Assembly (NCBI GenBank): GCA_024236015.1
Contig: JACKLK010000009.1
Span: 1 to 64,000 of the forward strand
DNA: 64,000 nt
Direction: 5' to 3'
From: Rhodoferax sp.
GTDB taxonomy: Bacteria > Pseudomonadota > Gammaproteobacteria > Burkholderiales > Burkholderiaceae_C
Numbering within the stretch: the stretch's first letter is position 1; each line of letters opens with the position of its first letter. Position numbers and translations under genes: made by a program. This document shows, piece by piece, positions 19,027 through 28,625 of this stretch. Below the pieces are notes generated by a model. That model searched no databases. It saw only the letters and a list, made by a program, of their open reading frames with translations, and was not told the DNA's origin.

Positions 19027-19167
19027 CTATTTCTTGACCTTGCCGCGGACCGGGACCACGGTCGTGATGGTCGGACGGACCGCGTCGGCCGATACCGGCT
19101 TGGGCGGCGACGTATCCTTCCGGGGCTTCTTCATTTCCTTGTTGCTGCGTTGCTGGCCCTTGGGCAT
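19027..19167 (-). CDS. Small basic protein, 46 residues, unknown function
   Basis: A short frame, MPKGQQRSNKEMKKPRKD, ends with RGKVKK and a TAG stop. It is preceded by AGGAG seven bases before the ATG. It is very rich in Lys, Arg and Pro and probably disordered. It lies alone between a kinase gene and a 5'-nucleotidase gene on the same strand. Short basic proteins beginning MPKGQQRSNKE are, as I recall, widespread in Burkholderiales without known function; that recollection has not been checked. The good ribosome site and clean frame are the main evidence. Confidence 0.6.
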   Translation of the reverse strand: MPKGQQRSNKEMKKPRKDTSPPKPVSADAVRPTITTVVPVRGKVKK

Positions 19168-19260
19168 GGAGTTCTCCTCGAATAACGATGACGGCGCACC
19201 GGGGAGCGACCAGCGCCCCCCACCCGGCGGGCCGGGGGCGCGGATTGCCCGCTCCGAGGC

Positions 19261-20898
19261 TCAGCGACGAACGACGGCGTCGCCGGGTTCGTAGTCCGCC
19301 GCCTTGAGCGGGCTCTTGGCGCTCACGTAGGCGCGCAGCACGTCGGCATCGACATAACCGGTGTCGACATAACTCTTGTGGTCGGTCAGCTTGGGATAAC
19401 CGTCGCCGCCTTCCGCGCTGAACTTGTTGACCACCATGCGGTAGGTCTTGTTGTTGTCCAGCGGTGCGCCGTTGATCGTGGCGCTGGTCACGTTGCCGCC
19501 GGTGATCACCAGCCGGATACCGGCGAACTGTGCGAAGGCGCCCGAGCCCACGCTCATCTTGGCCACCGCGTTGAGGTAGTCCATGACCTCCTTGCCGCTG
19601 AGGTCGACCGTCACCGTGGTGTTGCCGAAGGGCTGGACCTTGAGCACGTCCTTGTAGGTCAGCTTGCCCGGCGCAAACGAGTCGCGCACGCCGCCGGCGT
19701 TGACGACGGCAAAGTCGGCCTTGGTCTTGTCCATCATGGCCTGGCCGATCAGCACCGCCATCGATGCCGGCTTGCTGCGCACGACGGCGCGGTCGCCTTC
19801 GAGCTTGCCGTCGGTGGAGCCGATCTCGACCAGCAGTTTCTGCTGTCCGAAGTCCTGGTAGGGCTTGAGCAGTGCCAGCATGTCCTTGTCTTCGGCGATC
19901 AGCTCGGTGTAGGGCACCTTGCTGGACTTGCCGTCCGCCCCCTTGACCGATTTCATCAGGTTGACCGGGATCAGGGCGTACTTGACGAGCTTGAACTCGC
20001 CATTGCGGTATTCGAAGTCGGCGCGTCCGACATATTTGCCCCATTCGTGCGCCTGCACGATCCAGGCGCCGTTCTGGCGATCGGGCTTGCAGTCGGCGCC
20101 CGGCACATAGGCCTTGTCGACGACGTTTTCCGCCTTCATGCAGACCGGATTCTGGGTGTGGCCACCGACGATGAGATCGATGCCCTTGACCGCGCGCGCC
20201 ATTTCGACGTCGCCCTCGGACTGCGTGCCGTGGTTGCCGTTCTCGTAATGGCCCATGTGGGTGGCGGCGATGACGATGTCGGCCTTGCCGCGCAGCTCCG
20301 GCACCACCTGGCGTGCCTCGGCGATGACGTTGCGGAATTCGATGCCCTTGATGTTCTCCGGGCTGACCATCTTGCGCGTGTCCTCGGTGGTCAGGCCCAT
20401 CACGCCGACGCGCAGGCCGTCGATGTCGAACACCTTGTAGGGCTCGAACATGCGTTTGCCGCCTTCGTAGATGTTGGCGGCGAGCATCGGGAACTGGACC
20501 ATCGCGCGTTGCGAGCGGAGCACCGACAAGGGCTTGTCGAACTCGTGGTTGCCCACGGCCATGGCGTCGTAGCGGAGCAGGTCCATGCCCTTGAAGTCAG
20601 GCACGGCGTCCTGCAGGTCCGACTCCGGGACGCCGGTGTTCACGTCGCCGCCGTCGAGCAGCAGGGTATGGCCTCCGGCCAGGGAAACCTCGCCGCGGAT
20701 CTGGTCGATCAGTGTCTTGCGCGCCGCCATGCCGTATTCGCCATCGCCGTTTTTCCAGAATCGGCCGTGGTGGTCGTTGGTGTGCAGGATCGTCAGGTAG
20801 TAGGTCTTGTCTTTCTGCGGTCCGGCACCCGGCGTGTTCGCGCAGCCCCACAGGGCGAGCACGGCGGCCAGCGTCAACGTCGATTTGATCAAATGCAT
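19261..20898 (-). CDS. 5'-nucleotidase / UDP-sugar hydrolase family lipoprotein
   Basis: The protein has 545 residues from MHLIKSTLTLAAVLALWGC, a signal peptide ending in a lipobox (LWGC). The N-terminal metallophosphatase domain has the metal motifs ILHTNDHHG, GGDVNTG, GNHEFD, and ATHMGH with GGHTQN. The C-terminal 5'-nucleotidase domain ends with TYRMVVNKFSAEGGDGYPKL, typical of the UshA family. It should hydrolyse extracellular nucleotides to nucleosides from the envelope, scavenging phosphate and nucleosides. I rejected an upstream start 25 codons earlier because it lies before the signal peptide. Confidence 0.9.
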   Translation of the reverse strand: MHLIKSTLTLAAVLALWGCANTPGAGPQKDKTYYLTILHTNDHHGRFWKNGDGEYGMAARKTLIDQIRGEVSLAGGHTLLLDGGDVNTGVPESDLQDAVPDFKGMDLLRYDAMAVGNHEFDKPLSVLRSQRAMVQFPMLAANIYEGGKRMFEPYKVFDIDGLRVGVMGLTTEDTRKMVSPENIKGIEFRNVIAEARQVVPELRGKADIVIAATHMGHYENGNHGTQSEGDVEMARAVKGIDLIVGGHTQNPVCMKAENVVDKAYVPGADCKPDRQNGAWIVQAHEWGKYVGRADFEYRNGEFKLVKYALIPVNLMKSVKGADGKSSKVPYTELIAEDKDMLALLKPYQDFGQQKLLVEIGSTDGKLEGDRAVVRSKPASMAVLIGQAMMDKTKADFAVVNAGGVRDSFAPGKLTYKDVLKVQPFGNTTVTVDLSGKEVMDYLNAVAKMSVGSGAFAQFAGIRLVITGGNVTSATINGAPLDNNKTYRMVVNKFSAEGGDGYPKLTDHKSYVDTGYVDADVLRAYVSAKSPLKAADYEPGDAVVRR

Positions 20899-21009
20899 GG
20901 TTGCCTCGGTAGTTTGTCGGATGGTGTGGGTTTCGGGTTCTGGCGGATCGGTCGTACGGCAGCCGCAGTCCATGCCAATCGTGCATTATGGCCGCAGGCG
21001 GGGACGGAC

Positions 21010-21747
21010 TCAAGCGTGAATGTCGTGCGCGGCGCGCGGCCGCGGCGCCTGTGGCAGCTCGTTCCAGGCGAGGCGCAGATGCAGGAATGCCAGCCCGATT
21101 GCGGCCGCCGACAGCAGGTGCCACAGGCCGTGGAGTTGCAGCCAGTGGTTGCCGGCATCACAGACGGTACGTGTCAGGTCGAGCGCCGACAAGACGGCGG
21201 CGAGCGCCATGGTCAGCACGCTGGCCCAGAAGAACCGCCGCGAGCGGGCTGCCTGGGCCAGCTCGGTTCCGACGATCAGCAGGATCAGGATGGCCACGTA
21301 CCCCTGCGCCGGCAGGCCCAGCTGGAAACTCGCGGCGCTGAGCGCGGTCAGGGCGACCACGGCAAGGCCGTAGCTGGGCAGCGCGGCGCCGCCGGCCGGC
21401 CAGCGGCCCATGCGTTGCAGGTTGGCCATCAGCAGCAGGACGCAGAAGGTGTACATGCCCATGAAATCCAGCAGCTGGCTGAACAGGTTCAGGCTCTGGT
21501 GGTAGATGAAGGAGCCCAGGCCGGTGAGCAGGGTGGCCGGTGCGAACAGGCGCAGCGCGGGTTGCGTGCAGCGCCGCGCCAGCAGGCCCATCGCCACGGC
21601 GACCACGAGGTAACCGAGGTTGGTCCAGGTATTGAAGGGTGTCACGACCAGGGCGCATAACTTTTCCTCGCACCAGTCGATGTTGGGCGGGAAGCGGCTG
21701 TGCAGGTCGAACCAGGGGCAACCGGGTCCGAACGCGGGCGTGGTCAT
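21010..21747 (-). CDS. Ceramidase-family (CREST) integral membrane protein
   Basis: A 245-residue protein from MTTPAFGPGCPWFD with about seven hydrophobic segments. It has the CREST/alkaline ceramidase signature: an early Glu/Asp/Asn-rich segment (DWCEEKLCAL..PFNTWTN), FIYHQSLNLFSQLLDFMGMY in the middle (Ser, His, Asp), and NHWLQLHGLWHLLSA near the end (His-x3-His). These conserved His, Asp and Ser residues make a zinc hydrolase site in the family. Bacterial members act on lipid amides but substrates are mostly unknown. It is divergent from the GNAT gene at 21858. Confidence 0.75.
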   Translation of the reverse strand: MTTPAFGPGCPWFDLHSRFPPNIDWCEEKLCALVVTPFNTWTNLGYLVVAVAMGLLARRCTQPALRLFAPATLLTGLGSFIYHQSLNLFSQLLDFMGMYTFCVLLLMANLQRMGRWPAGGAALPSYGLAVVALTALSAASFQLGLPAQGYVAILILLIVGTELAQAARSRRFFWASVLTMALAAVLSALDLTRTVCDAGNHWLQLHGLWHLLSAAAIGLAFLHLRLAWNELPQAPRPRAAHDIHA

Positions 21748-21857
21748 GGCGCGCCGGTCCGATGCGTCGCAGCGTGCACGGGGCGATGGCCGGCGGCGCA
21801 CTGCGGCGACAATGGCGCCATTTTCGCAACCTTTCGCACGACCGCGCCTACCGACCC

Positions 21858-22352
21858 ATGACTGCATTCCAGATCCGCCCGGCCATTGATTCCGACGCCG
21901 CCTCCATCACGCAGATTGAATCCGACGCCCACGCGGCCCTGGGCCACGTGCCGGCCGATGCCGCCAAGCGCCTGGTCTTCTGGAAGGAGGCGATCGAATT
22001 CGGCGAGCCCTTGCTGCATGTGGCCGTTGCCGGTGACGCGGTGATCGGATTTGTCGGCTACGACCGCAGCCGCGATCCCCGTACCCCGCCGACGACCGGG
22101 GAGATCTGGGCCATTCACGTACTCGGCCAGCATCATGGGCAAGGCGTCGGACTGGCCTTGTGGGACGCGGCGCGCGAGGCCTTGATCGACGAGGGCTGCA
22201 CCCATGTGTCGATCTGGATCGAGCTGGCCAGCGAGCGTGCCTTGCGCTTCCATGAGCTGGCCGGTTTCAAGCGCGACATGCCTTCGCTGCGCACCGTGGC
22301 CCGCGGCGCCCGGCGGGTCGAGGAGATCCGGCTCAAGCGCGCCTTGTCGTGA
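21858..22352 (+). CDS. GNAT-family N-acetyltransferase
   Basis: A 164-residue single-domain acetyltransferase starting MTAFQIRPAIDSDAASITQIE. The acetyl-CoA binding region is EIWAIHVLGQHHGQGVGLALWDAA (about residues 85-108), where Q/H-x-x-G-x-G/A is in the expected place. The end RALRFHELAGFKRD is typical of motif B. The substrate is not predictable. The gene stands alone, divergent from the ceramidase-like gene. Confidence 0.82.
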   Translation: MTAFQIRPAIDSDAASITQIESDAHAALGHVPADAAKRLVFWKEAIEFGEPLLHVAVAGDAVIGFVGYDRSRDPRTPPTTGEIWAIHVLGQHHGQGVGLALWDAAREALIDEGCTHVSIWIELASERALRFHELAGFKRDMPSLRTVARGARRVEEIRLKRALS

Positions 22353-22423
22353 CCGGGGCCTTGCCGCACGTCGGGCTGCCCTGACGCTGCGCACGGCCGC
22401 GGAGCCGCCAGCGATGCTGCCCG

Positions 22424-22894
22424 TCAGGCTTCGCCGCCGAAGCGCTTGGTCAGGTTGTCGATGTATTTCTCGACCATCTTCTCGAATTCCGCCTCGACGA
22501 CCGGCGCAATCACCATCTTCATCAGGCCCGGCAAGGGCAGGGTGAGGTCACCCTCGATCGTGAGCACCAGGTCGGTGGATTTCTTCTTGTCGGTGATCTT
22601 CCAGCTGCCGGAGACCAGGGCGTTGCCTTCCCCCTTGACCGGCGTCCAGGTCACGGTGCCCTTGGACTTGTTCGACGTGTATTTGGACGCATAGACCGTC
22701 TGCAGGTTGACCTGCGCCAGACCGATCTTCTCCATCTCCCAGCGGTAGGTATTGTTGCCAAGGTCGACCAGCTGGTCGACCTTGGGGAAATGGCTGGCCG
22801 ACGTCGGCACGTCCGACAGGACCTCGAAGACTTCGGCCGCAGGTGCCTTGACACTGAATTCGTAGCCGAGTTCGATGTGGACGGTGATGGTCAT
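22424..22894 (-). CDS. SRPBCC (START/coenzyme Q-binding-like) family protein
   Basis: This 156-residue protein begins MTITVHIELGYEFSVKAPAAEVFEVLSDVPTSASHFPKV, the usual opening of polyketide-cyclase or SRPBCC proteins, which bind hydrophobic ligands in a deep cavity. The long C-terminal helix (MVEKYIDNLTKRF) is also typical. The ATG at 22894 fits the domain start. No catalytic function can be assigned. It is convergent with the GNAT gene and follows the Mrr-like gene on the same strand. Confidence 0.75.
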   Translation of the reverse strand: MTITVHIELGYEFSVKAPAAEVFEVLSDVPTSASHFPKVDQLVDLGNNTYRWEMEKIGLAQVNLQTVYASKYTSNKSKGTVTWTPVKGEGNALVSGSWKITDKKKSTDLVLTIEGDLTLPLPGLMKMVIAPVVEAEFEKMVEKYIDNLTKRFGGEA

Positions 22895-23002
22895 GGACGC
22901 TCCGATGGGTCGTTGCACGGGGGTTGACCCGCATCGTAGCGCATTGTGCGGCGCTCGCAACCCACGCGCACGCGGCGCCGTGGGGCGGCCGGCAACCGGT
23001 GT

Positions 23003-23767
23003 CTAGTGGCCGTGGTAGGCCACCGCCAGCAAGGCCTGCTGGCTCTGGCGCGTACGCGTGAGGATGCGGCGCAGCAGGCCTCGGCCGTCGACCACCTCGA
23101 TGCCGTTCTCCCGGGCGAACTGCAGGGCCTCCGGCGTGTAGGTGGAGGTGGTCGTGAAGGTGCCGTGTGCTTGCGGGCAGGACGACACCACCCCCTGGAA
23201 CTCGCGCAGTTCCTGCAGGCCGACCGGCCTGTCCAGTGCATGCCTGCAACGCACGATGGCCACCGGGCCCGGCAGCCGGGCCGCGTGCAGCCAGATGTCG
23301 ACGCCTTCCGCGGTCCGGTGGGTTTCGTGCCGGGTGTCGAAGCCGGCCCACGCGAACCAGGTTTCGCAGACGGCGGCGAACCGCCGTGCGTCGATGTGCG
23401 CGAACACGTCCAGGCTCCAGCCCTTGCCCCGCAGCGCGACGGAATCGTCCCGTACCGCAACGGCGTCGGCCTGGAAATCCGTGGGCACATGTCCCGGTGT
23501 CGGCATCGGCCGGCGCACGCCCTCGGGACGGACCATGCGCATGCCGATGGCCAGCAGGCCGAGCAGGACGATGGCCAGCGTCGCCGCCAGCACCAGTGGT
23601 TGGCGCAGCTCGAACACCCAGGCACCGATCCAGGTGAGCATCAGCAGCAGGCTCGCGGTGACCAGCACCGACTGGGCAGTGGTATGCAAGGGCGACTGAA
23701 GCGCAGGGCGCGGCAGTGGCGGACGGCTGGACATGGTGGCAAACCCCCGGATGATCGTGAACGCCAT
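23003..23767 (-). CDS. Membrane-anchored Mrr-like (restriction endonuclease fold) protein
   Basis: The protein has 254 residues, with two membrane segments near the N-terminus (SVLVTASLLLMLTWIGAWVF and LVLAATLAIVLLGLLAIG). From about residue 125 there is an Mrr_cat-like region: GFDTRHETHRTAEGVDIWLHAA, VAIVRCRH, VGLQELREFQGVV, then FTTTSTYTPEALQFARENGIEVVDGRGL. In active Mrr nucleases the second beta strand carries (Q/E)-x-K; here the corresponding place reads VRCRH, so the catalytic Lys is replaced by Arg. A second ATG at 23734 is a possible start. Function is unknown; family members with membrane anchors are common in proteobacteria. Confidence 0.7.
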   Translation of the reverse strand: MAFTIIRGFATMSSRPPLPRPALQSPLHTTAQSVLVTASLLLMLTWIGAWVFELRQPLVLAATLAIVLLGLLAIGMRMVRPEGVRRPMPTPGHVPTDFQADAVAVRDDSVALRGKGWSLDVFAHIDARRFAAVCETWFAWAGFDTRHETHRTAEGVDIWLHAARLPGPVAIVRCRHALDRPVGLQELREFQGVVSSCPQAHGTFTTTSTYTPEALQFARENGIEVVDGRGLLRRILTRTRQSQQALLAVAYHGH

Positions 23768-23949
23768 GCGTTCTGGTTGGCTTGGAGAGTCAGTCTAGGC
23801 CGGCCGTGTGACAGGACAAAGGCAATATTTATCGTTTTTCGGCGCCGCTGCGGCACGGCGGCCCGCCTGCATCCCGCGATCGCCCGGGGGCTGTCGCCGC
23901 GCGGGTCCGCATAATGCGGGATCGGTCTGGTCTATTCATGGAGGGCAGC

Positions 23950-24858
23950 ATGGTCACATCGGCGCAGTTCGGAGATGGAGTGGCGTATGTCGCGGGTCAA
24001 TACGTGCCGATCGCGCAGGCGTCGATTCCGATCACGGACTGGGGCTTCCTGCGCTCGGATGCGACCTACGACGTCGTGACCGTGTGGGATGGCGCATTTT
24101 TCCGGATCGATGCGCACCTGGAACGATTCCTGAAGAGCTGCAACCGATGGCGCCTGAACCCGGGCCTGAGTCCGGCGCAGATCACCCGCGTGTTGTCGCG
24201 TTGTGTGCGGCTCAGCGGCCTGCGCTCCGCCTACGTCGAGATGATCTGCACCCGTGGCCAGCCGCCCTGGGGCTCGCGCGACCCCCGGCAGGCGGTCAAC
24301 CGGTTCTACGCGTTCGCGGTGCCGTACGTCTGGCTGGCCAACGAGCAGCAGCGCGCATCGGGCTTGCATCTGATGATCAGCGACGTGCAGCGCATCCCCG
24401 CACGTTCGGTCGACCCCAAGGCGAAGAACTACCACTGGAACGACCTGACCATGGGGCTGTTCGGCGCCCTCGATGCCGGCGCCGATACGGTGGTGCTGGT
24501 CGACGGGGCCGGACACGTCGTCGAGGGGCCGGGATTCAATGTGTTCTGCGTCAAGGACGGCGCCGTCGCGACGCCGGACGCCGGCATGCTCGAAGGCATC
24601 ACCCGGCGCACCGTGATCGAGATGGCACGCACGCTCGGGATCGCGTTGCAGGAGCGCCCGGTCACGGAGCAGGAGTTGCGCACCGCGGACGAGGTGTTCC
24701 TGTCCACGTCGGGCGGTGGCGTGTTGCCGGTCACTCGGGTCGACGGGCAAGCCATCGGGAACGGAACTCCGGGCGCCGTCACCGGCAGGCTGGTCGACAC
24801 CTACTGGGCCTGGCATGCGGACCCGGGATACACCCTGCCGGTCGACTACGGGCCATGA
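23950..24858 (+). CDS. Class IV PLP aminotransferase (branched-chain / D-amino acid type)
   Basis: The protein has 302 residues from the ATG at 23950, chosen because GGAGG lies five bases upstream; an in-frame ATG at 23938 sits before that site. The fold-type IV pattern is clear. The PLP-binding Lys is in VDPKAKNYHWNDLTMG (about residue 160), Glu in VVEGPGFNVFCVKDG, and the GITRRTVIEMA phosphate-binding block follows. STSGGGVLPVTRVDG completes the site. These enzymes transaminate branched-chain or D-amino acids, or act as aminodeoxychorismate lyases. The present sequence looks most like the first group, but the substrate is not certain. Confidence 0.85.
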   Translation: MVTSAQFGDGVAYVAGQYVPIAQASIPITDWGFLRSDATYDVVTVWDGAFFRIDAHLERFLKSCNRWRLNPGLSPAQITRVLSRCVRLSGLRSAYVEMICTRGQPPWGSRDPRQAVNRFYAFAVPYVWLANEQQRASGLHLMISDVQRIPARSVDPKAKNYHWNDLTMGLFGALDAGADTVVLVDGAGHVVEGPGFNVFCVKDGAVATPDAGMLEGITRRTVIEMARTLGIALQERPVTEQELRTADEVFLSTSGGGVLPVTRVDGQAIGNGTPGAVTGRLVDTYWAWHADPGYTLPVDYGP

Positions 24859-24882
24859 GCGCCTGCCGCGCGCTCGCGCGGC

Positions 24883-25773
24883 TCAGATGCCCGTCGTCGG
24901 GGTGAACAGCCCGTCGAAACCGCCCATCGGCTCGAAGCGCCGGTGCCGATAGGACAGCCGTGTCGGCCCGGGCATGACCCGCGTCGCACGGGAATGCCGT
25001 TCGTCGCCGGGGTAGCAGACGACACGGTCGCCGCCCGCGTCGATCGGCTCGGGTTCGATCAACGCCGGTGGCCGGGCGCGCCCCGCGGCCAGCACCTGCG
25101 CCACCGCCGGATAGTGCGACAGGTGGGCCAGCGTCATGATCTGCGGCGGCGCCAGCGCGATCGTACCGTTCCAGTACGACTGCAGCGCATCACGCGGGCG
25201 CAGCCATACGCTGTCGCTCGCTTCCAGGTTGTCGTGCCGTGCCGTCTGTCCGGGCGGCAGCGTCGCGATGAAAAAGCGGGTGTCGAAACGCTTGTTGCCG
25301 ACCATGGGCAGGCGCGGCGTGATCCAGCGTGACCATGGCAGCAGTTCGGCGGGATCGAGCCACAGTGCCAGTCGGGCCACGGCCTGGTCGAAACGCAGGC
25401 CCGCACGCACCAGCGCGGTGGCCTGCGCCGCATGATCGGCGCGGGCGCCGCGCGCCAGCAAGACACCCGACTCCTCGAACGTCTCGCGGATGGCAGCCAG
25501 GTACACGCTGGCGGCGGTCTGCGGGTCCAGGCCGGCCTCGTTCAGGCATGCGGCCAGGCCCTGCGCCGGCGACGCGAGCAGCGCGCGGCTGTCGTGCGAC
25601 CGGTCGTGCGGGTCGATCTTGCCTCCCGGAAACACATGGGCCCCGGCCAGGACGTCGGACCGGTCGTGGCGCCGGATCAGGAACACCTCCAGACCCCGGG
25701 CCGTGTCGCGCACCATGACGACGCTTGCCGCCGCACGCGGCGGCGCCGGCACGACTTCGAGGTTCAGTTCCAT
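24883..25773 (-). CDS. Nudix hydrolase (NUDT19/RP2-like, split Nudix box)
   Basis: A 296-residue protein from MELNLEVVPAPPRAAASVVMV. The Nudix motif is split. FPGGKIDP occurs at about residues 46-53, and the catalytic helix AAIRETFEESGVLL only about 45 residues later, after an inserted stretch. Such an insertion is known in NUDT19/RP2-like acyl-CoA diphosphatase proteins, so this may hydrolyse CoA thioesters. REtFEESG supplies the metal-binding Glu residues. It is divergent from the SDR gene. Substrate is an inference. Confidence 0.8.
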   Translation of the reverse strand: MELNLEVVPAPPRAAASVVMVRDTARGLEVFLIRRHDRSDVLAGAHVFPGGKIDPHDRSHDSRALLASPAQGLAACLNEAGLDPQTAASVYLAAIRETFEESGVLLARGARADHAAQATALVRAGLRFDQAVARLALWLDPAELLPWSRWITPRLPMVGNKRFDTRFFIATLPPGQTARHDNLEASDSVWLRPRDALQSYWNGTIALAPPQIMTLAHLSHYPAVAQVLAAGRARPPALIEPEPIDAGGDRVVCYPGDERHSRATRVMPGPTRLSYRHRRFEPMGGFDGLFTPTTGI

Positions 25774-25859
25774 GCGGCGGACCGTGGGTGCTTTAAAGTT
25801 GCTGGCTGTCCGGCGCACGGTACCAGAGTCCAGCGCCGCATTGCAACCAACCGGGAAAC

Positions 25860-26780
<921 letters not shown>

Positions 26781-27063
26781 GCGCAGATCGGGCCCGGTGG
26801 CAGGCGCCGCGCGGGTCCGGCGGGGCCAGGCTATATACTCGAAGGTTCGGCGGTCGGCTGCGATAGGCGCATCCGGCCCGGCACGGGACGGCCCGACGAT
26901 CCGCGCATGCAGGCGCGATCCGGCGCATGCATGGCATGGCCAGGCCTGTTCGGCCAGTGCACCACACCGGGCGGCCGGTGCATCCTCACCGGGTCGCGCT
27001 TGCGCGCACCTCCCGATGGCGGTCGCACAACCAGTTTGTTGGAAATCCACGGGAGTATTGGCC
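26781..27063 (+). promoter_or_regulatory. Long untranslated leader and possible promoter of infA
   Basis: This 283-base gap holds no credible gene. A -10-like TATACT (26834-26839, in the context GGCTATATACTC) is the best promoter candidate, although no good -35 is seen. It would leave a leader of about 220 bases, GC-rich, with repeats of GCGCATGCA (near 26905 and 26925). The GGGAG just before GCCATGGCC at 27064 is the ribosome site. The same GGCTATACT element recurs upstream of the STAS gene (28590-28595). Confidence 0.35.
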
Positions 27064-27306
27064 ATGGCCAAGGAAGAGCTGATTGAAATGAGTGGTCTGG
27101 TGACCGAGGTGTTGCCGGATTCGCGGTTCCGCGTCACGCTGGACAACGGCCACCAGCTGGTGGCCTACACCGGCGGCAAGATGCGCAAGCACCACATCCG
27201 CATCATCGCCGGCGACAAGGTGTCGATCGAGCTGTCGCCCTACGACATGACCAAGGGTCGCATCACGTTCCGGCACATTGCCGGTCGCGGCCCCGGCCCG
27301 CAGTAG
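27064..27306 (+). CDS. infA: Translation initiation factor IF-1
   Basis: IF-1 is an S1/OB-fold protein that binds the ribosomal A site with IF-3 and IF-2 during initiation. The 80-residue product begins MAKEELIEMSGLVTEVLPDSRF and has GKMRKHHIRI and SPYDMTKGRITFR, all highly conserved. It carries a short extra tail (HIAGRGPGPQ) beyond the usual 72 residues. It stands alone and not in a ribosomal protein operon. Many Burkholderiales have two infA genes, and this is likely the stand-alone copy (inference). Confidence 0.95.
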   Translation: MAKEELIEMSGLVTEVLPDSRFRVTLDNGHQLVAYTGGKMRKHHIRIIAGDKVSIELSPYDMTKGRITFRHIAGRGPGPQ

Positions 27307-27369
27307 GCGAGGCCGCCGGCCCGTTGCGCCGGCGCCAGCGGGCGGCCGGTGGCGGCCGCCGCACGGCCG

Positions 27370-28488
27370 TCAGAACAGGACCACGCCGCGGATGGACTCG
27401 CCGCGTTTCATCAGGTCGAAGCCCTTGTTGATGTCCTCCAGCGGCATGGTATGGGTGATCAAATCGTCGATGTTGATCTTGCCGTCCATGTACCAGTCCA
27501 CGATACGCGGCACATCCGAGCGCCCACGCGCGCCACCGAACGCCGAGCCTTCCCACTTGCGCCCGGTCACCAACTGAAACGGCCGCGTGCTGATCTCGGC
27601 ACCGGCTTCGGCCACGCCGATGATGATGCTGCGGCCCCAGCCCTTGTGGGTGCATTCCAGCGCCTGGCGCATGATCTTCGTGTTGCCGATGCACTCGAAA
27701 CTGTAGTCCGCGCCACCATCGGTGAGCTGCACGATGCGGTCGACCACGTTGTCACCGGCCGCTTCGAGGTCCTTCGGATTGATGAAATGCGTCATGCCGA
27801 ACTGGCGCGCCATGGCTTCACGCGCGGGATTGATGTCCACGCCGATGATCTTGTCGGCACCGACCATCTTCGCACCCTGGATCACGTTCAGGCCGATGCC
27901 GCCGAGGCCGAACACGACGACATTGGCGCCGGCCTCGACCTTGGCCGTGAACAGCACCGCGCCGATGCCGGTCGTGACCCCGCAACCGATGTAGCAGACC
28001 TTGTCGAACGGCGCGTCCTCGCGGATCTTCGCCAGTGCGATCTCGGGCACGACGGTGTAGTTGCTGAAGGTGGAGGTTCCCATGTAGTGCAGGATGGGCT
28101 TGCCGTCCAGGCTGAAGCGGCTGGTCGCGTCGGGCATCAGGCCCTTGCCCTGGGTACCGCGGATCAGCTGGCACAGGTTGGTCTTGCGCGACAGGCAGAA
28201 CTTGCACTGGCGGCATTCCGGCGTGTACAGCGGAATGACATGGTCGCCCTTCCTGAGCCCGGTCACGCCGGGGCCCACGTCGACGACGATGCCGGCACCC
28301 TCGTGACCCAGGATGGCGGGGAACAGGCCTTCCGGATCGGCGCCGGACAAGGTGTAGTAATCGGTGTGGCAGATGCCGGTGGCCTTGATCTCGACCAGCA
28401 CTTCGCCGAACTTCGGACCATCGAGGTCGACGGTTTCGATGGTCAGGGGCGTGGCGGCCTTCCACGCGACGGCGGCTTTGGTTTTCAT
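27370..28488 (-). CDS. frmA: S-(hydroxymethyl)glutathione dehydrogenase / class III alcohol dehydrogenase
   Basis: The 372-residue zinc medium-chain dehydrogenase has the catalytic-zinc Cys in TGICHTDYYTLSG, GHEGAGIV, and the structural-zinc motif ECRQCKFCLSRKTNLC at about residues 90-105. The coenzyme fold is VFGLGGIGLNVI. HTDYYTLSG and GRKWEGSAFGGARGRSDVP are signatures of class III ADH, which oxidises the formaldehyde-glutathione adduct with NAD. Starting ATG is at 28488. No frmR or esterase gene adjoins, so regulation is unknown. Confidence 0.95.
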   Translation of the reverse strand: MKTKAAVAWKAATPLTIETVDLDGPKFGEVLVEIKATGICHTDYYTLSGADPEGLFPAILGHEGAGIVVDVGPGVTGLRKGDHVIPLYTPECRQCKFCLSRKTNLCQLIRGTQGKGLMPDATSRFSLDGKPILHYMGTSTFSNYTVVPEIALAKIREDAPFDKVCYIGCGVTTGIGAVLFTAKVEAGANVVVFGLGGIGLNVIQGAKMVGADKIIGVDINPAREAMARQFGMTHFINPKDLEAAGDNVVDRIVQLTDGGADYSFECIGNTKIMRQALECTHKGWGRSIIIGVAEAGAEISTRPFQLVTGRKWEGSAFGGARGRSDVPRIVDWYMDGKINIDDLITHTMPLEDINKGFDLMKRGESIRGVVLF

Positions 28489-28589
28489 GGTGTCGTTGGC
28501 ATGCGAATGAACATGCGTTGACTATAAACGGCGTGGTTGGCGGAGCAGGGTGACGGGTGTGCCGGGCCCGGCCTGCGGGCCGTCGTGGC

Positions 28590-28595
28590 TATACT
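28590..28595 (+). promoter_or_regulatory. Possible -10 element upstream of the STAS gene
   Basis: TATACT in the context GTGGCTATACTGC lies about 30 bases before the STAS start codon, followed by GGGCGAGG as a ribosome site. No clear -35 is visible. The motif matches the one upstream of infA. Confidence 0.3.
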
Positions 28596-28625
28596 GCAAG
28601 CCGGTTCCAACAGGGCGAGGTGTGC

